This document shows positions 55,851 through 64,000 of a stretch of 64,000 nt of DNA, piece by piece. This DNA comes from Bacillus sp. FJAT-14578. GTDB lineage: Bacteria; Bacillota; Bacilli; Bacillales; Bacillaceae_H. Position 1 is the first letter of the stretch. Each line of letters opens with the position of its first letter. The stretch spans positions 806,001 through 870,000 of the forward strand of contig NZ_AYSE01000001.1 of the NCBI RefSeq assembly GCF_000504165.1. The letters are read 5' to 3'. The position numbers were made by a program, and so were the translations under genes. The notes under the pieces are model-generated. The model saw nothing but the letters and a program-made list of their open reading frames with translations, was not told where the DNA came from and searched no databases.

Positions 55851-55949
55851 AAGAACGCAAAGAAGGATGTGCCGTTTCAGGACACATCTTTTCTTTCAGG
55901 CACTTCAAACAAGCTACAAGTCGTTAAATGTTCCCAAGGAGCGTTATTC

Positions 55950-56720
55950 TTAGAGTTTACTCTCTGGAGACAGCGTGTCCCTTAAATGATCAATCTGGTT
56001 TAAAAATCGTTTCGACTTTAAATAGAGGCCCGAATATTCCTCATAGTAGCTGTCGATGACTTGCTTTAACTGCTTTTTCGTTTCGTCTTTGACCGAGATA
56101 GCCCCGAGCCTTTTTATATCTATATAATAAAACAAACGGAGCAATTTTACAGCGCCGGGTGTCAATTTGAAACGATATGGATCTTTCTCGAAACAACGAT
56201 GGCAAATGAACCCGCCTTCACGTATAGAAAATCCAAATTCTCCGTCCTTGGCTCCACATACACTGCACTGATCGAGACAAGGAAATAACCCCAATACATT
56301 CAATATTTTAAGTTCATAAATATATGTTAAAATGTCTAAATCATAGCCTTCGTTCATAAAAGATAACGTTTGATAAAGCAGCTCAAATAAGAATGGATTG
56401 GCCTTTTGGTTGTCCGTTGCTTTATCCGTTAATTCTACAATATAAGAAGCATACGCGGTAATGAATATGTCTTCGCGTATGCTTCGCATTGATGAAATAA
56501 CGTCTCCTTGTTGAAGAGTTCCCATACCGGAACCTTTTTGCACTAAAAACTGACCATACGTAAAAGGCTGTGTAAGAGAAGCAAGCCGGCTGCTCGGCTT
56601 TTTGGCACCTCTTGCCATCACACCTATTTTTCCTGCTTCCCTTGTGTATATCGTTACCACTTTATTGGCTTCGCCATAATTATTTGTGCGGATGACAATT
56701 CCTTCACATTTGTTTAACAA
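55950..56720 (-). CDS. recO: DNA repair protein RecO
   Basis: Mediates loading of RecA on SSB-coated single strands with RecR. 256 residues: N-terminal OB fold, helical domain, and a zinc finger with CSVCG and CHRC. TTG at 56720 gives the family start [12 protein letters not shown], with AGGTGG 5 bases upstream; the longer GTG start would add three residues and lacks a site. Confidence 0.94.
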   Translation of the reverse strand: MLNKCEGIVIRTNNYGEANKVVTIYTREAGKIGVMARGAKKPSSRLASLTQPFTYGQFLVQKGSGMGTLQQGDVISSMRSIREDIFITAYASYIVELTDKATDNQKANPFLFELLYQTLSFMNEGYDLDILTYIYELKILNVLGLFPCLDQCSVCGAKDGEFGFSIREGGFICHRCFEKDPYRFKLTPGAVKLLRLFYYIDIKRLGAISVKDETKKQLKQVIDSYYEEYSGLYLKSKRFLNQIDHLRDTLSPESKL

Positions 56721-56750
56721 ACTGGCCACCTACCGTCTTGGAAGGAACAT

Positions 56751-56897
56751 CTAAGAAACCGGAAGATTAAATTCCCCTAATTCCTCATCTTGGCTATCGT
56801 CGGGCATTTCCACGTTCTCCTGCTGCAATTCTTTAAAAAGAAGATACGTATCTATGTTACCTGTACTGCTAAATACTTTCCAGGTAAAATCTAACAT
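56751..56897 (-). CDS. yqzL: Small protein YqzL
   Basis: A 48-residue protein starting MLDFTWKVFSSTGNIDTYLL, with an acidic tail. It matches the YqzL family found between era and recO in Bacillus; function unknown. AAAGGTGGGG lies 6 bases before the ATG. Confidence 0.82.
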   Translation of the reverse strand: MLDFTWKVFSSTGNIDTYLLFKELQQENVEMPDDSQDEELGEFNLPVS

Positions 56898-57001
56898 TTA
56901 AACCCCACCTTTCTAATCAAAAGAGATCAGATACATAGTCCAATTCCTTAAGATTAGAATGACCTTCCTTCCCCAAAATCATGTAACACAATTTTTGTCA
57001 G

Positions 57002-58677
<1,676 letters not shown>

Positions 58678-59034
58678 TCACAAGATATACTTACTAAATA
58701 TAAGAATACCCGCAATGACCGATACCACTGCATAGATGAGTACAGCCCCGGCAGCTGCATCTTTTGCGATTTTCGCTAAGGGATGATGGCTGTCCGTAAT
58801 TAAATCTACTGTTTTTTCGATTGCCGTATTGATTAATTCCAGGCTAAAGACCCCGCCTATGACAATGCTTAGTATAATCCAATCAGTGACGGAGATATGA
58901 AACCAACAGCCCGCTATTATCGCAAAAATTGCAACGGCTGTATGGATTTGCATATTCCGTTCGTTTTTCACTACGTATAAAATGCCTTCCATCGCATAGT
59001 AAAAACTTTTGGACAGCCGCTGCTTCTTGTTCAT
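58678..59034 (-). CDS. dgkA: Undecaprenol/diacylglycerol kinase family protein
   Basis: A 118-residue membrane kinase with three helices and the family signature ELINTAIEKTVDLI followed by AKDAAAGAVL. B. subtilis DgkA phosphorylates undecaprenol, feeding cell-wall lipid carrier recycling. The ATG at 59034 follows AAAAGG at the end of ybeY by 7 bases. Confidence 0.93.
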   Translation of the reverse strand: MNKKQRLSKSFYYAMEGILYVVKNERNMQIHTAVAIFAIIAGCWFHISVTDWIILSIVIGGVFSLELINTAIEKTVDLITDSHHPLAKIAKDAAAGAVLIYAVVSVIAGILIFSKYIL

Positions 59035-59038
59035 CCGA

Positions 59039-59506
59039 TTACCTTTTAAGGCCATATGCTTCTAATATTTCCTTTTGCCTGTCAAACATTTCTTTTTCTT
59101 CTTCAACAGTCTCGTGGTCGTATCCAAGCAAATGCAAGAAACCGTGTACTGTTAAAAACCCTAATTCTCTCATAAAAGAATGACCATATTCTTCTGCTTG
59201 TTCATAGGTTTTCGGAATGGAAATAATAATATCCCCTAAAACCACGGGCATATTTTCACCGATGATTTCCATTTCTCCTTCTCCCATTTCCTCCATGGCA
59301 AAGGAGATGACATCTGTCGGCCTATCTTTATCGCGATACTCTCGGTTAATCTCCTGTATACGCTCATTATCTACAAAGGTAAGGGACAATTCCGCTTCAC
59401 TCGGAACATTTTCCATTTTGGCCGCTAAAAGCAAAAGCTGTTCCAACTCCTTTTGCTGCTCTTCTGTCACGCCGTTTACTTCATCAATAAAATCAATGAC
59501 TAACAT
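59039..59506 (-). CDS. ybeY: Endoribonuclease YbeY
   Basis: Zinc-dependent endoribonuclease in 16S rRNA 3'-end maturation and ribosome quality control. 155 residues; metal motif HGFLHLLGYDHE (three His) and the conserved TDVISFAM. Start ATG overlaps the pgpH stop region; AAAAGGTGA lies upstream. Confidence 0.95.
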   Translation of the reverse strand: MLVIDFIDEVNGVTEEQQKELEQLLLLAAKMENVPSEAELSLTFVDNERIQEINREYRDKDRPTDVISFAMEEMGEGEMEIIGENMPVVLGDIIISIPKTYEQAEEYGHSFMRELGFLTVHGFLHLLGYDHETVEEEKEMFDRQKEILEAYGLKR

Positions 59507-61646
59507 GTTCTTTCACCTTTTCTTTCTTTAATTCCGGATATTCTATCCGGGAATGGAATATCCCGTTTAGCGTCTCACAAAGATTGGTAGCTACAAGCTC
59601 CAATTCTTTAAGCGTAATGTCACATTCATTAAATTGCTCATCTTGTAAGCGGTCTTTAATGATGTTCCTGACGAGCGCTTCAATTTTTTCCGGGGTCGGA
59701 TTCGGTAAAGAGCGGACAGCCGCTTCTACGCTGTCGGCAATCCCGACTACGGCCGACTCCTTTGTTTGGGCTTTAGGCCCGGGATAACGATAATCGCTTT
59801 CCGCCACGTCGCCATCCGCTTGTTCCAACGCTTTATGATAAAAATACTTCAACAAGGTTGTCCCGTGATGCTGTTCGGCGATATCAACAATTTCCTTTGG
59901 AAGCTTGTGCTTTCTTAAGATATCTGCCCCTTCTGTAGCATGGGCGATGATAATGTTTTTACTCACTTCCGGAGCGAGCTTATCATGGGGATTTTTGCCC
60001 CCCAGTTGATTTTCGATAAAATACTGCGGCCTTCTTGTCTTTCCTATATCGTGATAATAAGCGCCGACTCTGGCCAACAATCCGTTTGCTCCTATGGCTT
60101 CGCACGCTGAATCGGATAGATTTGCGACCATCACGCTATGATGATAAGTTCCCGGCGTTTCCGTAAGGATTTTTCGCAGCAAAGGATGATTAGGATTAGA
60201 CAACTCGATTAGTTTCATGGTAGATAAAATGCCAAATCCCGCTTCAAAGAATGGCAGCAGCCCGATTGTGAGCACTGCTGCAATGACTCCGGAAGCAATC
60301 CCCATTAGACCGTAATAACTAAGCTCAACACTATCAAAATGTCCATTTTTAATTAATAAAATTGATAAAATAACCATAATATTAACAAATGAGATAAATA
60401 ATCCGGCTTGAAGAATTTTGGACCGGCGATGCTGCTGACTTAAAAACAATACCCCAGCCAGACTGCTTACCAATAAATAGATGCCCACATACACATTAAA
60501 AGCGGTCGTTACCCCGCCATTAAAAATAACGCTTCCACAAATGGATAACATAATGCTGGAGATAACAGCCAACCGCTCATTAAGCAGCATACGAATCAAC
60601 AATCCCCCCGCTGCTACCGGAGCAAGAAAACCAATTTCAGATATTTCAATACCTTGAAACAAGCTCAATATCTTCATAATCAATATCGTAACCGTAAAAA
60701 CAATCATATACAACAATAAAGATCTATCTGCATTCACCGTTAAACTTTTAACATAATGCATGACGGAACTAATCATAATAACAATGAGCAGCAATAACCC
60801 GACAAGTGGTTGAACAGCATGATCACGATCTAATAGACCCACCAGTTTCAGTTGGCGGTAAATATCCGTTGTGATCAGCTGCCCTTCTTCTACAATAATT
60901 TGCCCTTGCTTAATTCTTACGGGTTCAATCCGCTCACCGGCTTCTTGGCGATTTTCAGCCGTTTTCTTTGGATCATAGACTACGTTAGGAATAATGGCAA
61001 ATTGTGCAACATCATACATCGCTTTTTTTAGTTCATTGCTTACATTCGTATAAATAAGCTGATTTTGGACTTGTTTCTTCTTGCTTTCTACATCGCTAAC
61101 GCTAATCCTGTCTTTCATCACACTATGGACTGCGGTTACAACAGCGTCCTTGGCAATTTTCAAATCTTCTGGATTTGCTTGCAGCAATTGGCTCATCGTT
61201 TCTCCCGATAAGCTTTTTCCTATATTTGAAGGCAATTTTTCATTAAGGATTTTGTGTTGTTTCTTCAACCTTTCTTCCGCTGTCCATGTTTCTTGTTCCG
61301 GAGAGTCGGCAATCTCATTATTAACCTCTAAAATAAAATCAAATATGGATCCTGCCAGATCGACCCTGTTTTGAGCATAGTCCGTTTTTAAGGTGTAGAC
61401 ATCTTTAACGGCATCCTCTGCTTCCTTTCGTTTTTTTTCTGTACTTTCTTTATCCTCTACAGCAATGGGTGAATATACTGTCTGAGGCGAAACAGAAAAC
61501 AGGCGCAAATCCAATTCCTCAGGCTTAATATTACTATACATCATGGCATACATAATGATTCCAAGAAGTGTATACAAACCAATATGGACTAATTTAAAGC
61601 GGTCCATTTGGGCGGCAGTCAGTTTCATAAACCTCCAATTTGACAC
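59493..61646 (-). CDS. pgpH: Cyclic-di-AMP phosphodiesterase PgpH (7TM-HD)
   Basis: A 717-residue membrane protein: one helix, a large extracytoplasmic 7TMR-HDED domain (to about residue 270), seven helices (about 275-470) and a cytoplasmic HD domain with HSVMVANLSD and the YYHDIGK metal motif, plus HATEG and QHHGT ligands. PgpH degrades c-di-AMP. GTG at 61646 follows AAAGGAG by nine bases; the ATG six codons on is the alternative. Confidence 0.94.
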   Translation of the reverse strand: MSNWRFMKLTAAQMDRFKLVHIGLYTLLGIIMYAMMYSNIKPEELDLRLFSVSPQTVYSPIAVEDKESTEKKRKEAEDAVKDVYTLKTDYAQNRVDLAGSIFDFILEVNNEIADSPEQETWTAEERLKKQHKILNEKLPSNIGKSLSGETMSQLLQANPEDLKIAKDAVVTAVHSVMKDRISVSDVESKKKQVQNQLIYTNVSNELKKAMYDVAQFAIIPNVVYDPKKTAENRQEAGERIEPVRIKQGQIIVEEGQLITTDIYRQLKLVGLLDRDHAVQPLVGLLLLIVIMISSVMHYVKSLTVNADRSLLLYMIVFTVTILIMKILSLFQGIEISEIGFLAPVAAGGLLIRMLLNERLAVISSIMLSICGSVIFNGGVTTAFNVYVGIYLLVSSLAGVLFLSQQHRRSKILQAGLFISFVNIMVILSILLIKNGHFDSVELSYYGLMGIASGVIAAVLTIGLLPFFEAGFGILSTMKLIELSNPNHPLLRKILTETPGTYHHSVMVANLSDSACEAIGANGLLARVGAYYHDIGKTRRPQYFIENQLGGKNPHDKLAPEVSKNIIIAHATEGADILRKHKLPKEIVDIAEQHHGTTLLKYFYHKALEQADGDVAESDYRYPGPKAQTKESAVVGIADSVEAAVRSLPNPTPEKIEALVRNIIKDRLQDEQFNECDITLKELELVATNLCETLNGIFHSRIEYPELKKEKVKEHVSH

Positions 61647-61673
61647 CTGGTATGTCTCCTTTCAAAGAAAATA

Positions 61674-61693
61674 GACCCTAGAAAAGCAGGGTC
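61674..61693 (-). terminator. Small hairpin between phoH and pgpH
   Basis: gaccct/agggtc stem next to the phoH stop, followed on the minus strand by TATTTTCTTT. Probably a weak attenuator within the operon. Confidence 0.45.
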
Positions 61694-62656
61694 TTATGCT
61701 TCATGTTTTTCATACGCTTCAATAATGCGGCCAACTAATGGATGGCGAACGACGTCTGACTGTTCTAAATGTACAAAGGCTATTCCGTTGACCTCCTTTA
61801 ATATACCTTGAGTAACGGAGAGGCCCGACTTAACCCCTTTAGGCAAGTCCACTTGTGAAATATCTCCGGTAATAACCATTTTGGACCCAAATCCCAGCCT
61901 TGTTAAAAACATTTTCATTTGTGCAGGTGTTGTATTTTGGGCTTCATCCAAAATGACAAATGCATCATCCAATGTTCTCCCCCTCATATATGCCAGTGGA
62001 GCAATTTCGATGACTCCTCGTTCAATTAGGCGCTGTGTATGCTCCATCCCTAAAATATCATGAAGGGCATCATATAAAGGTCGAAGATAAGGATCCACTT
62101 TCTCCTTTAAATCTCCCGGCAAAAACCCTAAGCTTTCTCCAGCTTCGACAGCCGGCCTTGTTAAGATAATTCGTTTAATGTTTCCATTTTTCAAGGCATT
62201 GACAGCCATCACCACTGCTAAATAGGTTTTTCCCGTTCCGGCAGGACCAATCCCAAAAATTAAATCCTTTGTTCGAATAGCTGATACGTATTGTTTTTGA
62301 CCTAATGTTTTGATGCGAATGGATTTCCCTTTCACATTTTTCGCAATTTCTTCGTTATACATATCGGCAAAGAATTCAATCGTTCCGTTTTTTGCCATTT
62401 TTATTGCGTACAACACATCTCGTTCCGAAATAGAAATGTTTCGACGAATGATGATTAACAGCTTTTTTAAGATTTCATTTGCAAGCTCCACTTGTCGTGA
62501 ATCGCCGGAAATCGTAATTCCTTCACCTCGTGAAACGATTGATACCTGCATTTCTTCTTCAATTCTTCTTAAATGAATATCTTGGATACCAAATAGGGCA
62601 ATCGCTTCATTAGGATTTTCAAGTTGCAAGTTAGTTGTAACAATCTGTTCTGCCAT
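61694..62656 (-). CDS. phoH: PhoH-like ATPase
   Basis: A 320-residue P-loop protein: N-terminal KH-like segment (to about 95), then Walker A GPAGTGKTY and Walker B AFVILDEAQN. Usually encoded beside ybeY, and proposed to act in RNA or ribosome processing; the name does not imply a phosphate role. Starts four bases after the yqfD stop. Confidence 0.94.
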   Translation of the reverse strand: MAEQIVTTNLQLENPNEAIALFGIQDIHLRRIEEEMQVSIVSRGEGITISGDSRQVELANEILKKLLIIIRRNISISERDVLYAIKMAKNGTIEFFADMYNEEIAKNVKGKSIRIKTLGQKQYVSAIRTKDLIFGIGPAGTGKTYLAVVMAVNALKNGNIKRIILTRPAVEAGESLGFLPGDLKEKVDPYLRPLYDALHDILGMEHTQRLIERGVIEIAPLAYMRGRTLDDAFVILDEAQNTTPAQMKMFLTRLGFGSKMVITGDISQVDLPKGVKSGLSVTQGILKEVNGIAFVHLEQSDVVRHPLVGRIIEAYEKHEA

Positions 62657-62659
62657 TCC

Positions 62660-63850
62660 TCAATCTCCTTGGATAATTGGTTGAGTCGTTGTGATATTTT
62701 CTATAACTTGGTAATGTATCGTTAACTTTACTTTACCATTGTCATTAGTTTGGTGCAAAACTTTTTCATTTTTAACCTTAGCATCTGCATCTAATTTCGA
62801 AATTAATTCATTTCGGCCAATTTCTTTTCCTTTTTGAACAGCTTGTTCAACGCTGTACTTCCTTGTAACCATCTCTTCCTCTCTCACCGTCACTGTTTCA
62901 TATGCTAAAGGCAGTTTCCATTTGAAAAAATAAAGCGGCTTTTTCAGTGTTTCTACTTTTTCTTTTTTATATGGTTCCTTTTGAAAGAATCCCCAAATTG
63001 GTACTTTAATCTTCCCGATATATAACGCGTGTTTCGTAAAACTTTCCCCCGTTAACACACGAAAATTGGTTTGGAGGGGAATTTCCACCACAGACTTGTA
63101 CCATGTTTCCCCATAAATTTCCCCTTTCGCCCCGACGACACGCTCATAGTCCTCTTTTCCGATGACTCCAGACACGAGAAGCTGGCCTGGCCGCACAAAA
63201 TCATTAACCTTGACTAAAGGTTGTCCGTTTTCGACAAACAGCTTCGTGATGACCGCTTTCTTTTTAGCTACGATATGACTGGGAGAAACAGCTTTAGGTT
63301 GTTTCGGCTTATTTTTTTCTACTACTTGGAAATGAAAAGACGTGCCTCTTAGTTCCACCCCTACCCAAGTAAGGTTGTGAATATTATTCGTCAATTCCCT
63401 CTGAATCGATTCGGGATCTTTTACAAAGAACTGGAGTTTCCCCCTTTTAACTCCCATTTCGTTCAGGTGTTTTAGAATTTGATGTTCGGTATGAGGTTTC
63501 GCTCCCTTAATTTCAATAGACCAGATCATATTGGATAACAGCATGATCACCAACAGGAAAGCCCCCATCCCTATCACAAATCCCCCATTTTTCCACATTC
63601 GTTTTGTTAAAAAAGGCAAGCCCCGCTTATGGGAAAAATATATTTTGCACTCGCTTTGACGAACAATCGAGCGAATGGCCGGAATGTCCTTCAATAAAAT
63701 GGTGGTTTTCACACACTCCTCATCTAGACGCTTAATGTTCGTCAGCAAAAGCTGCTGACGAAAACAATGATTCAAAAAACGCTCAATCCCTTTTCCTTTG
63801 ATCGTGATGGTCACGGTACCGGCTATAAAGTTTGTCCATTGGTTCTTCAT
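62660..63850 (-). CDS. yqfD: Sporulation protein YqfD
   Basis: A 396-residue single-pass protein (helix about 93-112) of the YqfD family, required for efficient sporulation in B. subtilis and made in the mother cell. The C-terminal part is a beta-rich extracytoplasmic domain. AGGAGGAG lies 5 bases before the ATG. Follows yqfC as in other endospore formers. Confidence 0.93.
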   Translation of the reverse strand: MKNQWTNFIAGTVTITIKGKGIERFLNHCFRQQLLLTNIKRLDEECVKTTILLKDIPAIRSIVRQSECKIYFSHKRGLPFLTKRMWKNGGFVIGMGAFLLVIMLLSNMIWSIEIKGAKPHTEHQILKHLNEMGVKRGKLQFFVKDPESIQRELTNNIHNLTWVGVELRGTSFHFQVVEKNKPKQPKAVSPSHIVAKKKAVITKLFVENGQPLVKVNDFVRPGQLLVSGVIGKEDYERVVGAKGEIYGETWYKSVVEIPLQTNFRVLTGESFTKHALYIGKIKVPIWGFFQKEPYKKEKVETLKKPLYFFKWKLPLAYETVTVREEEMVTRKYSVEQAVQKGKEIGRNELISKLDADAKVKNEKVLHQTNDNGKVKLTIHYQVIENITTTQPIIQGD

Positions 63851-63866
63851 CGTGCTCCTCCTCTAC

Positions 63867-64000
63867 CTACTCTTCTAAATAAAGCACTTGGCCAATTTTC
63901 CCTTCGAGCACAATCTCCTCTGGCATGATCACTTTAATGACAAGCTCCTGACCTTTAATTAACAGTTGGCCCTGCTTTAACAATATACGGATTTCTTTAT
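63867..64000 (-). CDS. yqfC: Sporulation protein YqfC, C-terminal part
   Basis: Partial gene; the 5' part lies beyond the window. The last 43 codons read KEIRILLKQGQLLIKG, ending VLEGKIGQVLYLEE, which fits the YqfC family upstream of yqfD. Its stop is 16 bases before the yqfD start. Confidence 0.82.
   Translation of the reverse strand, partial: KEIRILLKQGQLLIKGQELVIKVIMPEEIVLEGKIGQVLYLEE

Noticed and set aside
55671..55949. Possible T-box riboswitch left from glyQS
   Set aside because: No GGTGG-type T-box sequence or specifier stem was found.

Overview
The window is a chromosomal segment of a low-GC Gram-positive bacterium of the family Bacillaceae (Bacillus or a close relative). Gene content and order follow the Bacillus subtilis yqgY-yqgU-yqgS-glcK ... 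pst-pbpA-yqgE-sodA ... ispG-zur-nfo-cshB-ispH-yqfO-trmK-cccA-sigA-dnaG ... recO-era-cdd-dgkA-ybeY-pgpH-phoH-yqfD-yqfC region. AGGAGG-type ribosome binding sites, sporulation genes (yqfC, yqfD) and a sigA/dnaG operon fit this. Most genes lie on the minus strand. Species cannot be fixed from the sequence alone.

Layout. 0-8.7 kb: small membrane protein and lipoprotein genes, an LTA-synthase-like enzyme, glucokinase with YqgQ, the rhomboid protease GluP, YqgO, a DUF92 membrane protein, 5-formyl-THF cyclo-ligase and ribosomal protein L33. 8.7-14.6 kb: an accessory four-gene operon (DUF4912 protein; GH57-like/GT4 fusion; nucleotidyltransferase/phosphohexomutase fusion; stand-alone GH15-N-like domain). 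It looks like an alpha-glucan-type polysaccharide system, but several of its enzyme domains have lost their catalytic residues. 15-31 kb: a phosphate-handling block with pstSCAB-phoU, pit with its DUF47 partner and a Na/Pi cotransporter, interleaved with pbpA, an MFS gene, sodA, five tRNAs, yqgC and yqgB. Three clusters of PhoP-type boxes with 11-bp spacing were found. Two are in sense orientation (pst, Na/Pi); the one at pit is inverted and overlaps the predicted -35. 31-46.8 kb: chemoreceptor, MFS drug transporter, ispG and ispH (last steps of the MEP isoprenoid pathway), zinc uptake znuCB-zur with a Zur box, endonuclease IV, cold-shock helicase, NIF3-like YqfO and tRNA methyltransferase TrmK. 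47-53.4 kb: cytochrome c550, acyl-CoA dehydrogenase, a membrane protein and the yqxD-dnaG-sigA operon. 54-64 kb: PpsR and CcpN (gluconeogenesis control), then recO-yqzL and the era-cdd and dgkA-ybeY-pgpH-phoH-yqfD-yqfC string.

Between genes the window carries several repeat families. The clearest is a two-hairpin element of about 110 bp, present in three full copies (41.4, 44.8 and 47.7 kb). Its stems covary while the apical loop and junction are conserved; shorter or decayed relatives lie at 43.6, 58.5 and probably 14.8 kb. A 185-bp MITE-like element with terminal inverted repeats sits in the ispG leader. A GC-rich mosaic repeat fills the 750-bp gap at 53.4-54.2 kb, with fragments at 37.4 and 55.8 kb.

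The strongest candidates for something undescribed are the 8.7-14.6 kb glucan-like operon with its pseudo-enzyme domains, the covarying two-hairpin repeat, and the inverted Pho-box cluster at pit.
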